64,000 nucleotides of DNA from Eubacterium coprostanoligenes (GTDB lineage: Bacteria > Bacillota > Clostridia > Oscillospirales > Acutalibacteraceae). Of the stretch, positions 7,701 to 16,193 are shown one piece after another; position 1 is the first letter of the stretch; every line of letters starts with the position of its first letter. Made by a program: the position numbers and the translations under genes. Under the pieces are notes generated by a model. The model was given only the letters and a program-made list of their open reading frames with translations, made no database searches and was not told the DNA's origin. The stretch covers positions 60,947 through 124,946 of the forward strand of contig NZ_FUWW01000005.1 of assembly GCF_900167205.1 (NCBI RefSeq), in the 5' to 3' direction.

Positions 7701-9092
7701 ATGGGATTTTTAGGAAAAAGATTTAAGGAAGCAACAGGACTGAATATAATAATTGTTGGTTGCGGAGTTGTCGGAACTGCTCTTGTTGAACAGCTTGTGG
7801 TTGAAAATCACGACATCACTGTTGTTGACACATCGCCTCAAAAGGTGCAGAAAATCACTGATACATATGATGTTATGGGTGTTGTGGGCAATGGTGCGTC
7901 TTTTAGTGTTCAAAAAGAAGCCGGCATTGTTGACGCTGATCTTATCATTGCCGTAACCGATTCGGATGAACTTAATTTGCTTTGCTGTACTGTTGCATCT
8001 CGTGTCGGTCATTGCTCAACAATTGCCAAGGTGCGTAATCCTGAATATTCACATGAACTTAATCATATCAAGGATAGACTCGGTCTTGCAATGATTGTTA
8101 ATCCCGAATATGAAGCATCTCGAGAAATATACAAAATTCTTTGCTTGCCTACTGCACTTGAGGCAACCTCGTTTGCTCACGGCAAGGCTGACCTTGTAAA
8201 AATCAGAATTCCTCATGGCAATATCCTTGACGGTATGACTATTGCACAGCTTGGCAAAAGCACAAATGATGTGCTTGTTTGCGGTGTTGAAAGAAATAAT
8301 CAAATCTATATTCCAACAGGTGATTTTGAACTAAAAGCCGGTGATATGCTTTCGTTTGTTGCGCCTGCGAAAAAGGTTTCTGATTTCCTGAAGCAAATCG
8401 GTTTTAAAACAAATAAGGTTAAAAACACTATGATTATCGGTGGCGGTGACGCAGGATATTATCTTGCAAAACGATTGTCCGATAACGGAATTGATGTTTG
8501 CCTTATTGATAAAGACAAAGAGCGTTGTGAGGAAATTGCAACATTGCTTCCAAAAGTTGTTGTAATCAATGGAAACGGTGTTGATGAGGACTTGCTCAAC
8601 GAAGAGGGACTTCAAAGCGCCGAATCATTCGTCACTCTTACAGGTTCCGATGAGGAAAATATCCTTCTCACTGTTCATGCAAAGCAGTTTTCTAACGCAA
8701 AACTTGTTACAAAGATTAACAGAATCAGATTTAAAGATGCAATAAATACCCTTGATATCGGTTCTGTAATTTATCCTCGTTATATAACAAGTGAGGCAAT
8801 TATTGCTTATGTAAGAGCAAAGAGTGCTTCCAAAGGCTCAAATGTTGAAACCTTGTATCATTTGTTTGACCATAGAGTTGAAGCTGTAGAGTTCAAGATT
8901 GACAAGGAATCAAAGGTTACCAATGTTCCTATTATGAAACTTAAACTTAAAGATAATCTTCTTATTTGCTTCATTTTCAGAAGGGGCAAGGTTATCATCC
9001 CGTCAGGTCAGGACTGTATTTTGCCGGGTGACAGCGTTATGATTGTTACAACTCATACAGGTTTTAATGATATTAGTAATATTCTTGCTTAA
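7701..9092 (+). CDS. trkA: Trk potassium uptake regulatory subunit TrkA
   Basis: Cytosolic NAD(H)-binding gating subunit of the Trk K+ transporter. It is a tandem duplication of RCK_N plus RCK_C. The first Rossmann motif is GCGVVG at residues 20-25; the second is GGGDAG near residue 246, with IDKDKERCEE following. The length of 463 residues is typical of two-module TrkA. Start ATG follows AAAGGTGAAGTA. TrkH begins 12 bases after the stop, so the two are clearly one operon. A TATAAT lies at 7624-7629, but no convincing -35 was found. Confidence 0.96.
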   Translation: MGFLGKRFKEATGLNIIIVGCGVVGTALVEQLVVENHDITVVDTSPQKVQKITDTYDVMGVVGNGASFSVQKEAGIVDADLIIAVTDSDELNLLCCTVASRVGHCSTIAKVRNPEYSHELNHIKDRLGLAMIVNPEYEASREIYKILCLPTALEATSFAHGKADLVKIRIPHGNILDGMTIAQLGKSTNDVLVCGVERNNQIYIPTGDFELKAGDMLSFVAPAKKVSDFLKQIGFKTNKVKNTMIIGGGDAGYYLAKRLSDNGIDVCLIDKDKERCEEIATLLPKVVVINGNGVDEDLLNEEGLQSAESFVTLTGSDEENILLTVHAKQFSNAKLVTKINRIRFKDAINTLDIGSVIYPRYITSEAIIAYVRAKSASKGSNVETLYHLFDHRVEAVEFKIDKESKVTNVPIMKLKLKDNLLICFIFRRGKVIIPSGQDCILPGDSVMIVTTHTGFNDISNILA

Positions 9093-9104
9093 GGATAGTT
9101 ATTT

Positions 9105-10580
9105 ATGAACGGTTCAATTATAAGAAAAATTCTCGGCTATGTCCTTGTTTTGGAGGGCGTGCTCTTGCTTATGCCGGGCCTTGTGGGTTTGTATTATCAC
9201 GAGGAGGAATATAAGACTTATCTTATATGTGCAACAGTTACTTTTGCTATAGGAGCTGTTGTTGCCTTTAAGAAAACTAAAAATAATGTGTTCTATCTTA
9301 AAGAGGGATGCACGGCAACGGCACTCAGCTGGATTGTGCTTTCTGTGTTCGGTGCTGTTCCGTTTGTTTTAACAGGGGAGATACCGCATTTTGTTGACGC
9401 CTTGTTTGAGACTGTTTCAGGTTTCACCACAACCGGTGCAAGTATTCTCACGGATGTTGAGGCTCTTTCACATGCTTCTCTGTTTTGGCGTAGTTTTACT
9501 CACTGGATAGGCGGTATGGGTGTTCTTGTTTTCTTGCTTGCCGTTGTTCAAATGACAGGCGGTTCAAATATGAACCTTATGCGTGCAGAGAGTCCGGGTC
9601 CTTCGGTTGGTAAACTTGTTCCGAAAATGCGCTATACTGCAAGAATTTTGTATGCTTTGTACTTTATTCTTACTATTGTTGAAATTGTGTTTCTTGTTTG
9701 CGGTGATATGCCGGTTTTTGATGCTGTTACCGCTTCACTCGGTACAGCCGGTACAGGTGGCTTCGGTATCAAAAATGATTCCATGGCAAGTTATTCGCCA
9801 TATATTCAATGGGTTATCACAATTTTTATGGCACTTTTTGGCGTTAATTTTAATTTCTATTATTTCCTTGTGCTTCGTCAACTTGGCAAGGCACTCAAAA
9901 TGGAAGAAGTCAGAGCGTACTTTGCTGTTATTATTACTTCAATTGTTGTAATTTGCGTAAATACAGCAGACCTTTATACAAACATTGCCGATAATATTCG
10001 CACATCTGCATTTCAGGTTTCTTCAATCATCACAACGACGGGTTATTCAACCATAGATTTTGATACTTGGCCGTCACTTTCAAAGGCGATATTGGTGCTT
10101 TTGATGTTTGTCGGTGCTTGCGCAGGAAGCACAGGCGGTGGTATCAAGGTGTCACGATTTGTTGTTGTTATTAAAACAATCAGCAAGGAAATTCAATCAT
10201 ATCTTCACCCAAAGAATATAAAGAAGATTACGCTTGACGGTAAAATTGTTGAGCACGAAACCTTGCGTTCAACAAATGTATTTATAATCACATATTTTAT
10301 AATTTTTGTTGTAAGTATGCTTTGCGTTTCGCTTGAAGATTACGACTTGGTAACTAACTTCACTGCAATTGCCGCAACGCTAAACAATATCGGACCGGGT
10401 CTTGAACTTGTCGGTCCGGCACAAAACTTTTCGCAGTTTTCCGATTTGTCAAAAATTGTGCTTGTTTTCGATATGCTTGCAGGCAGATTGGAATTGTTCC
10501 CGATTCTTCTTTTGTTCAGTCCTCGCCTTTGGCTTGATACTATAAAAAGAAAAACCGCTCGTAAAATCAGAAAAAAATAA
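9105..10580 (+). CDS. trkH: Trk/TrkH family potassium transporter membrane subunit
   Basis: Integral membrane K+ translocation subunit built of four M1-P-M2 repeats. The four pore loops with their filter glycines can be read in order: ETVSGFTTTGAS, SLGTAGTGGFG, SSIITTTGYSTIDF and ATLNNIGPGLELVG. About 10-12 hydrophobic segments span the 491 residues, ending in a basic tail (KRKTARKIRKK). It pairs with TrkA, 12 bases upstream. A second, separate K+ system, KtrAB, is at 20570-22566. Confidence 0.95.
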   Translation: MNGSIIRKILGYVLVLEGVLLLMPGLVGLYYHEEEYKTYLICATVTFAIGAVVAFKKTKNNVFYLKEGCTATALSWIVLSVFGAVPFVLTGEIPHFVDALFETVSGFTTTGASILTDVEALSHASLFWRSFTHWIGGMGVLVFLLAVVQMTGGSNMNLMRAESPGPSVGKLVPKMRYTARILYALYFILTIVEIVFLVCGDMPVFDAVTASLGTAGTGGFGIKNDSMASYSPYIQWVITIFMALFGVNFNFYYFLVLRQLGKALKMEEVRAYFAVIITSIVVICVNTADLYTNIADNIRTSAFQVSSIITTTGYSTIDFDTWPSLSKAILVLLMFVGACAGSTGGGIKVSRFVVVIKTISKEIQSYLHPKNIKKITLDGKIVEHETLRSTNVFIITYFIIFVVSMLCVSLEDYDLVTNFTAIAATLNNIGPGLELVGPAQNFSQFSDLSKIVLVFDMLAGRLELFPILLLFSPRLWLDTIKRKTARKIRKK

Positions 10581-10584
10581 TAAA

Positions 10585-10616
10585 AAATCGCAGAAGCCTC
10601 AACACTTCTGCGATTT
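10585..10616. terminator. bidirectional terminator between trkH and the small membrane protein gene
   Basis: Perfect 12-bp stem (AAATCGCAGAAG / CTTCTGCGATTT) with an 8-base loop starting five bases after the trkH stop. It lies between two convergent genes. Confidence 0.85.
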
Positions 10617-10623
10617 AGTTTTG

Positions 10624-10908
10624 TTATGCTGCAACATCATACCAATTTTGTTGCACATCTTTTATTTTTCTTGCACGCTCTTTGTGGCGTGCTTTTTCCT
10701 TTTTTGCTTGCTTTTCTTTGCTTTCCTGAACAAGCAGAAATATACTGCCAATCACCAAATAAATGCAAAGTTCAATGATGAAAAATATTCTTTGTCCGTC
10801 TTTTGAAACCGATAAAAACAGATTGAACGGAACTATCATAGCCACATATCCTGCAACAAGTGTTATTATTGAAATCAAAACGCCTTTTAATATATCTTTT
10901 TTGTTCAT
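10624..10908 (-). CDS. small membrane protein with two transmembrane segments, unrecognised
   Basis: A 94-residue protein starting MNKKDILKG. The ATG at 10908 follows an AGGAG site; upstream codons in the open frame (to 10971) lack one. It has two hydrophobic segments (about residues 8-30 and 43-62), then a charged tail rich in Lys/Arg (KEKARHKERARKIKD), so the C-terminus is probably cytosolic. Not recognised as a known family. It stands alone between trkH (convergent) and the MocR-type gene (upstream, same strand, with a 129-bp gap). Confidence 0.7.
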   Translation of the reverse strand: MNKKDILKGVLISIITLVAGYVAMIVPFNLFLSVSKDGQRIFFIIELCIYLVIGSIFLLVQESKEKQAKKEKARHKERARKIKDVQQNWYDVAA

Positions 10909-11037
10909 AACTAAATCTCCTTTTTCATTTTGCAATGTGTATTTTTTGTCTACATTTGTATTGTAAAACAAAGAAGATTCAATTACAATAGGGTAGATAG
11001 TAAGAGTCCTGATTTTGGTACTTATAATACAAAAGTT

Positions 11038-12300
11038 CTATAAAATTATTGACTTTATTTTTTCAACTGCTGACGGAATATCGGAGATTTTTACTGCTGA
11101 CGGCACAAATACAATTCTTAATGCTCCGTTTTCGTTTGAGACAATGTTTGCACTTATTCCGTTTTGTTCAAATATTGATGTTTCTTTTTTGAATGGTATT
11201 TCTGCCTTGACTTGCAATCCGTTTTCGCTCAATTCAATTTTTGAATCGGGCAAAACTCTTTGAAGTTCATCACAAAAATATTTTGCTTTCGCTGTGTATA
11301 ACCTGCGGACTTTTCGTGCTTGCGAGTTGATGTGCCCGTCACGGATGTATTGGCACAATGCAATTTGCTCGGTCTTGCTTGCGGTTTGCGAAAACCTGTT
11401 CTTGCATTTTTGAAATTCGTTTGCAAGCTCTTCGGTAAGCACCATAAAGCTGATTCTGATACCCGGTATAAGCACATTTGAAAAACTGCCCATATAGATT
11501 ATGTTCTGTGCATTAGACAAGGCAAAAAGGGAGGGGATAGGCTTTGTTTGATACAAAAAGTCGCTGTCAAAATCGTCCTCAATTACAAGACTGCCACGCT
11601 CCTTGCTGTATTCAACAAGTTCAAGTCGTCTTTTGATTGGCATAACATTTCCGTACGATGTCATATGTGATGGTGAAACATAAATTATGTCGGCGTCCTT
11701 GTTCCTTGTTTTGACTTCAAATCCGTAATCTGCAAATAAATTCATCCCCTGCACAAAACTTTTGTCAGGAAAAGATACAGTGCCTTTGTTCTTGATAAGC
11801 GAACACAGAATATACAAAAGAGATTGAACGCCTGCACCGACAACAATTCTGTCAGATGATGCCGAAACATTTCTCTTTGCTCGGATATAGTCGGACAAAA
11901 CTTCTCTCAAATCGGTTTCGCCCTGAACATCACCGTAAGATAACAATCGTTCTTCCTGTCGGAGTGCACTTTTTATATATCGTTGCCATAGTTTAACATC
12001 AAAACTTTCCTCGTCTGCATCACCGCTTTTCAGGTCGTATAATATCTTACTGTTTTCCTTGGTGTGTGATGTTGCTTTTGGAACAATGTTTTTTTGCTCG
12101 GTGACATAATATCCGCTTTTTGGGGAAGCTATAACATATCCGTCAGCTTGTAATTCAAAATAAGCATTTTGGATTGTTGTTTTGCTCACGGGCAAAAGCT
12201 GTGTAGCGGCTCTAACCGAGGGGAGTTTGTCACCCGCTTTGAGTTGATTTGTCAGTATGAGTTTTTTGTAATAATTATAAATCTCTATGTATTTTTTCAT
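11038..12300 (-). CDS. MocR-type GntR/aminotransferase-like regulator lacking the PLP lysine
   Basis: Chimeric transcription factor of 420 residues. Residues 1-70 are a GntR winged helix (LKAGDKLPSVRAATQLLPVSKTTI, GYVIASPKSGYYV). Residues about 90-418 are a fold-type I aminotransferase domain with VGAGVQSLLYIL, SPSHMTSYGNVMPIKRR and EDDFDSDF. In MocR proteins the cofactor lysine sits in a (T/S)FSK motif; here that segment reads MGSFSNVLIPGIR, so the position is Asn275 (codon AAT at 11478-11476). The Asp that normally contacts the pyridine nitrogen is kept. It may bind another ligand, or PLP non-covalently. The target is unknown; such regulators often act on the divergent neighbour, here the radical SAM gene at 12418. 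Confidence 0.88.
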   Translation of the reverse strand: MKKYIEIYNYYKKLILTNQLKAGDKLPSVRAATQLLPVSKTTIQNAYFELQADGYVIASPKSGYYVTEQKNIVPKATSHTKENSKILYDLKSGDADEESFDVKLWQRYIKSALRQEERLLSYGDVQGETDLREVLSDYIRAKRNVSASSDRIVVGAGVQSLLYILCSLIKNKGTVSFPDKSFVQGMNLFADYGFEVKTRNKDADIIYVSPSHMTSYGNVMPIKRRLELVEYSKERGSLVIEDDFDSDFLYQTKPIPSLFALSNAQNIIYMGSFSNVLIPGIRISFMVLTEELANEFQKCKNRFSQTASKTEQIALCQYIRDGHINSQARKVRRLYTAKAKYFCDELQRVLPDSKIELSENGLQVKAEIPFKKETSIFEQNGISANIVSNENGALRIVFVPSAVKISDIPSAVEKIKSIIL

Positions 12301-12391
12301 ATCTGTACCTTAAATTATTTGCATATTTGCCTATATGATTAATGCCAAAAATATTATATAATATATAGAATAAAATTTCAATAAGGAGATA

Positions 12392-12415
12392 GTGTTTATT
12401 GCACTTTGTGTATAA
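12392..12415 (+). other. possible 7-codon leader ORF before the radical SAM gene
   Basis: GTG at 12392 lies three bases after AAGGAG (12383-12388), reads V-F-I-A-L-C-V and stops at TAA 12413-12415, two bases before the ATG of the radical SAM gene. It may couple translation to the main gene, which otherwise lacks a ribosome site. The spacing to AAGGAG is short, so this is tentative. Confidence 0.3.
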
Positions 12416-12417
12416 TT

Positions 12418-13032
12418 ATGGCTGATATTATTTATACGCTTTGCGGCGGAACATACATTAATATAACAAACAAATGCCCTTGCAGATGCACTTTTTGCAT
12501 CCGTTCACAGGGCAATGCGGTTGGCGATGCGGAAAATCTTTGGTTTTACGGCAACGAGCCAAGCCTTGACGAAATAAAAAAAGCTGTTGATGCATACGGA
12601 TTTGAGAAGATTGATTCTGTTTGTTTCTGCGGATATGGCGAGCCTACCGAACGCCTTGATGTTTTGATTGCAACTGCAAATTATTTGAGAACAATCAATC
12701 CGTCAATCAAAATCCGTATCAACACTAACGGTCTTTCGGATTTGATTAACGGCAGAAGCACCGCCAAAGAAATCGGCGAAGCGTTCGACATTGTTTCTGT
12801 TTCACTTAACGACCCTGATTCCGACAGCTACGATGCCGTTACAAGAAATATTTATCCGACAAAGGCTTTTCCTGCACTTCTCGAATTCACCAAGGAATGT
12901 GCAAAGTATTGCCCTGAGGTTCATATGAGCGTTGTTGATGTTATCGGTGAAGAAAACATCGAAAAGTCAAGAAAACTTGCCGAATCCCTCGGTGCCAAAT
13001 TCATTTGCCGTTCATTTGATGAGGGCAGATAA
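12418..13032 (+). CDS. TatD-associated radical SAM protein
   Basis: A 204-residue radical SAM enzyme with the 4Fe-4S motif CxxxCxxC in NKCPCRCTFCIR near the N-terminus. A GYGEPTER block corresponds to the SAM-binding GGE-type motif, followed by KIRINTNGLSD. The opening IIYTLCGGTYINITNKC matches the short radical SAM family usually found next to tatD (TIGR04038, from memory). No tatD gene is in this window. The ATG at 12418 gives the family N-terminus but has no ribosome site directly upstream. The nearest AAGGAG (12383-12388) serves better for a 7-codon leader ORF ending at 12415. A TTG start at 12406 is possible. The reaction is unknown. Confidence 0.85.
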   Translation: MADIIYTLCGGTYINITNKCPCRCTFCIRSQGNAVGDAENLWFYGNEPSLDEIKKAVDAYGFEKIDSVCFCGYGEPTERLDVLIATANYLRTINPSIKIRINTNGLSDLINGRSTAKEIGEAFDIVSVSLNDPDSDSYDAVTRNIYPTKAFPALLEFTKECAKYCPEVHMSVVDVIGEENIEKSRKLAESLGAKFICRSFDEGR

Positions 13033-13046
13033 ATCACCAAACATAA

Positions 13047-13085
13047 GACTGCAATCTTTTCAGTAGGATTGCAGTCTGTTTTTGT
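13047..13085 (+). terminator. terminator of the radical SAM gene
   Basis: Perfect 10-bp stem GACTGCAATC / GATTGCAGTC with a 10-base loop, followed by TGTTTTTG, 15 bases after the stop codon. Confidence 0.85.
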
Positions 13086-13218
13086 TTATGTATAAAAATT
13101 TGTTTGATTTGAGTAATCAAAACATTGTTTTCCGATTATTTTTAATTCTTTTCTAATATAATTTGTCATTTGCAGTTTTTGCATCATAATAATAACTTGA
13201 AAAGTTGCTTTTTCATTA
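13086..13218 (-). pseudogene. decayed 3' remnant of a family A gene
   Basis: Not a complete ORF. On the minus strand one frame reads SSYYYDAKTANDKLY and stops; an overlapping frame then reads YIRKELKIIGKQCFDYSNQ and ends at TAA 13088-13086. The IRKELKIIG string is the same as in the family A gene at 14474, and the plus-strand DNA at 13123-13146 closely matches 14580-14603. A short MKKQLFKLLL frame at the 5' side resembles the family B start. This looks like a frame-shifted leftover copy of the array. Confidence 0.6.
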
Positions 13219-13938
13219 TCATTCTCCTTTTATATTATAGTCTGGTTCTGCATAGCTTCTCCATTGAATAAATTTAAAGCATTCAAAATGTTTTTTAGGT
13301 GTGTTGGTTACATAATAAAAGCTAGGAATATAATCGGCTTTTAATGTGCTGTTGAATTTCATGCTTAGTTTATCTATATACATATCGTCATATGTATATT
13401 CTTTATCATAAAAATAAAAACGTGCAACATCGTTTTCAAAGCATTTTAAAAATTGCTTTGAATCATCTTTTGAAATTATATATTTGTAATCAAGATTATT
13501 TTTATCGTAGTAGTTTATTATATTCTCCGTGTCAAGGTAAATCCCGATAATTCTTTGGTCAACATTTTTTTGCAACCATTCTGTGCACCAATTTTGGATA
13601 TCGTCAAATTGATAATCGTCATAATAACCTTTTTTATTTTTGCTCACAATAAAATGTCTGTTGTTATATTCATATTCAAACGAAAAATCAATCCAAACCG
13701 TTTTTGTTAAAAAGATTTCATATTCTTCCTGTACAGAATGGGCTTGGTTGTATTTAATTAATTTAAACTCTTGCGGATTTGCGTTGTATTTCTCGCAAAG
13801 ATATTCCAAGGATTGTTCTTTTGCAGAATCAACATCAGTTTTGCGCATGTGTTGTTCAATCAAAAAAATTCCCAATATCAACATTACAACGGCAAACAAA
13901 ACAGCAAAGATAATTATTATTTTATTCTTTTTAGTCAT
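13219..13938 (-). CDS. family A membrane-anchored protein, copy 1 (unrecognised)
   Basis: A 239-residue protein: short basic N-terminus MTKKNK, one transmembrane segment (about residues 6-26), then an outward-facing soluble part. The family A core is WIDFSFEYEYNNRHFIV, then KGYYDDYQFDDIQNWCTEW and LQKNVDQRIIGI, shared with the genes at 14474, 15480 and 16249. The C-terminal third (FYFYDKEYTYDDMYIDKL, then HFECFKFIQW) is far less conserved. The ATG at 13938 overlaps the TGA of the family B gene (ATGA), so translation is probably coupled. I do not recognise the family. The single TM and exported domain argue against a cytosolic enzyme; function unknown. Confidence 0.75.
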   Translation of the reverse strand: MTKKNKIIIIFAVLFAVVMLILGIFLIEQHMRKTDVDSAKEQSLEYLCEKYNANPQEFKLIKYNQAHSVQEEYEIFLTKTVWIDFSFEYEYNNRHFIVSKNKKGYYDDYQFDDIQNWCTEWLQKNVDQRIIGIYLDTENIINYYDKNNLDYKYIISKDDSKQFLKCFENDVARFYFYDKEYTYDDMYIDKLSMKFNSTLKADYIPSFYYVTNTPKKHFECFKFIQWRSYAEPDYNIKGE

Positions 13939-14390
13939 ATAATCACTCCTTTTTCCATTGTAGCAATCCAACCTTCACCGCCAAAAGTAATATTTGCTTT
14001 TCCGCTAAATGGATAAACAGTAATTGTTGCATTTGAATTGTATTTAATTCCAAATACCCAAGTTGTTTTAAATTCACAATAGCATTCAAAATAATTTCCA
14101 AAATATTTTATTGTTCCCGATACATCATCGTCAAAATTAACAGCTCCGCTATCATCTTTTACTTGCAAGTGTCCTTCAAAATTTATTTTATTCGTTGAAT
14201 AAATTTCAAATTTTATTTTGTCATTACTGCTTTCCCCGTTACTATATTGATATATAATATAGTGATTTTGAACATTTTTTGTATTAGCTTTTACTTGTAA
14301 TATATTGACTGTAAAATTAGAAAATAATAAAACAATAGACAGCGTCAATGATAAAAGTTTAACATTAATATTTGTAAAATGCTTTTTCAT
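13935..14390 (-). CDS. family B small secreted protein (unrecognised)
   Basis: A 151-residue protein with a signal peptide (MKKHFTNINVKLLSLTLSIV, probable cleavage near VKA-NTK around residue 35). The mature part is about 115 residues, beta-rich and acidic to neutral (HYIIYQYSNGESSNDKIKFE, GTIKYFGNYFECYCEF, KANITFGGEGW), with two Cys in ECYCEF. Start ATG follows AGAAGGAG. It ends in an ATGA overlap with family A copy 1. The chimeric ORF at 15252 shares its N-terminal pattern (NxYIIYQYxNxxSSN). Family not recognised; the coupling suggests it works with the neighbouring membrane protein. Confidence 0.7.
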   Translation of the reverse strand: MKKHFTNINVKLLSLTLSIVLLFSNFTVNILQVKANTKNVQNHYIIYQYSNGESSNDKIKFEIYSTNKINFEGHLQVKDDSGAVNFDDDVSGTIKYFGNYFECYCEFKTTWVFGIKYNSNATITVYPFSGKANITFGGEGWIATMEKGVII

Positions 14391-14473
14391 AATTTTTTTC
14401 TCCTTCTTTTTGTTATTTGAGTTTTGGCTGTGTTATTTAATTTGTTTTTTTCTTATTAATAATTATTTCATAG

Positions 14474-15196
14474 TTATTTTTGTAAATAAAATGTATCCCA
14501 AACGCTATATACATATTTATTTCGGTTATGTTTTAGATTTTTGTATAAATAGAACGAAGATAATCTATCGTTTTTTATACCGATTATTTTTAATTCTTTT
14601 CTGATAGAATTATCAATAATATCGCATTCGTTTTCTTGTTTGGAATAGTCATTTCTTTTTATAGATTCATCATAAAACAACGCAAAGTTATTTATTCCTA
14701 AATTACCTGAAAAATAATCATATAGAAATGTTTTGATTTCGTTTTTTGTCAAAACATTATTCTTGTATGATTTTTGAAACCTTATTAATTCATAGCTATC
14801 TAATGGGATCCCTACTATTCTCTTATCAATATTTTTTTGTAGCCATTCGGTACTCCAATTTTCAATATCCTCTAATTGATAGTCATCATAGAACCTGCCC
14901 TTGTCCCTGTTGACAAAAAAGAGTCTGTCGTTATATTTGTATTCGAATGAAAAATCAACCCATTTCGGTTTCATAAAAAATACTTCATACTCTTTACTTC
15001 TCACATATGATTGATTGTGATCAACAAGCTCAAACTTTGTAGGCGACTCTTTGTATTTTAAAGATAAATATATTTTTGCCTGCGCAACGACAACAGGATA
15101 AGCAAACAGATTTGCAAGAGTCAGCAAAATTATCGCTAAAAAAATGATTTTTATTGATTTTCTTTTTTTATTATTTTTGATAATTTCTTCAGCCAT
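14474..15196 (-). CDS. family A membrane-anchored protein, copy 2 (unrecognised)
   Basis: 240 residues. Basic N-terminus with a TM segment (IIFLAIILLTLANLFAYPVV, about residues 17-36), then the family core WVDFSFEYKYNDRLFFVN, GRFYDDYQLEDIENWSTEW and LQKNIDKRIVGI. The first ~115 residues are nearly identical to the copy at 15480, while the C-terminal half (FALFYDESIKRNDYS, SIRKELKIIGIKNDRLSSF) is strongly diverged. The start follows AAGGAG. In this copy the usual NWCTEW reads NWSTEW, so the Cys is not essential. Function unknown. Confidence 0.75.
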   Translation of the reverse strand: MAEEIIKNNKKRKSIKIIFLAIILLTLANLFAYPVVVAQAKIYLSLKYKESPTKFELVDHNQSYVRSKEYEVFFMKPKWVDFSFEYKYNDRLFFVNRDKGRFYDDYQLEDIENWSTEWLQKNIDKRIVGIPLDSYELIRFQKSYKNNVLTKNEIKTFLYDYFSGNLGINNFALFYDESIKRNDYSKQENECDIIDNSIRKELKIIGIKNDRLSSFYLYKNLKHNRNKYVYSVWDTFYLQK

Positions 15197-15311
15197 GCAA
15201 TCACTCCTTACGATTTGTTATCGTTACAATAACTGTAATGATTTTCCTTTTTTATTCTCCTATACTATTTAATACCTTGTACCAGCTCATCCATGAATAG
15301 TTGCTGCTTTT
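14841..15311. repeat. 471-bp duplicated block, copy 1 (partner 15838-16308)
   Basis: Near-identical to 15838-16308 at a constant offset of 997 bp. It spans the last ~20 codons of one ORF, the intergenic ribosome-site region and the first ~115 codons of the next family A gene. Boundaries were judged by eye from where identity stops. Confidence 0.75.
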
Positions 15312-15458
15312 GTTGTTAACATATTGATAAATTATATAATTGTTTTTAAATGTTTGCATTTTAGCACTTGCGTTATATGGAATAAATATAAAATTTAGAA
15401 TAAATATAAAATTTAAAAAAATTATAATTGATAATAAATAACATATTTTGTTTTTCAT
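15252..15458 (-). pseudogene. chimeric ORF: family B start fused to family A tail
   Basis: 68 residues. It opens with a signal peptide and family B motif (NNYIIYQYVNNKSSN, compare NHYIIYQYSNGESSN at 13935). It then switches at SSN to YSWMSWYKVLNSIGE, identical to the C-terminus of family A copy 4 (16249). The switch coincides with the edge of the 471-bp duplicated block, so this is a recombination product. It retains a strong AGGAGG ribosome site and a stop, so a short secreted peptide could still be made. Confidence 0.7.
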
Positions 15459-15479
15459 TTTTTATCCTCCTCATATGTT

Positions 15480-16193
15480 TTAATGATAGTATGTTGTCCA
15501 TGCATCAATTCCTTTAATGTGTTTATATTCTTTGTGCTTCTTTTGAGATAAATATATTATGTTTGTATGAGTCATTCCAATTATTTTTAATTTTTTTATA
15601 ATTGCATTACTTAATTTTTTCTTTTCTGATTTTATATCATCATCTTGAATTAATGATTCGTCATAAAAAGAAGCCATACAATAATAATCATCATTATAAG
15701 GATATAGAAAGAAATAATTTAAAAATTCTTTTGTATCATTTTCAATTAATTTTCTATTATTAAATTCTTTTTGATATTTTCTAATATGGTCACTATCTAA
15801 ATCTATTCCTATAATTCTTTCATCAACATTTTCTTTGAGCCATTCTGTGCACCAGTTTTCAATATCCTCTAATTGATAGTCATCATAGAACCTGCCCTTG
15901 TCCCTGTTGACAAAGAAGAGTCTGTCGTTATATTTGTATTCGAATGAAAAATCAATCCACACAGGTTGCGTAAAAAACACTGCATATTCTTTGCTTCTTA
16001 CATGCGATTGATTGTGGTCAACAAGCTCAAATTTTGTGGGCGACTCTTTGTATTTTAAAGATAAATATATTTTTGCCTGCGCAGCGACAACAGGATAAGC
16101 AAACAAATTTGCAAGAGTCAGCAAAATTATCGCTAAAAAAATTATCTTTATTGATTTTCTTTTTTTATTGTTTTTGGAAATTTTTTCAGCCAT
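15480..16193 (-). CDS. family A membrane-anchored protein, copy 3 (unrecognised)
   Basis: 237 residues. TM segment at about residues 17-36, family core WIDFSFEYKYNDRLFFVN, GRFYDDYQLEDIENWCTEW and LKENVDERIIGI. The N-terminal half is nearly identical to copy 2 and the C-terminal half unrelated beyond short motifs (FYDES, IIKKLKIIG). Start ATG follows AAGGAG, and the upstream spacer is a near-copy of that before copy 2. Function unknown. Confidence 0.75.
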   Translation of the reverse strand: MAEKISKNNKKRKSIKIIFLAIILLTLANLFAYPVVAAQAKIYLSLKYKESPTKFELVDHNQSHVRSKEYAVFFTQPVWIDFSFEYKYNDRLFFVNRDKGRFYDDYQLEDIENWCTEWLKENVDERIIGIDLDSDHIRKYQKEFNNRKLIENDTKEFLNYFFLYPYNDDYYCMASFYDESLIQDDDIKSEKKKLSNAIIKKLKIIGMTHTNIIYLSQKKHKEYKHIKGIDAWTTYYH

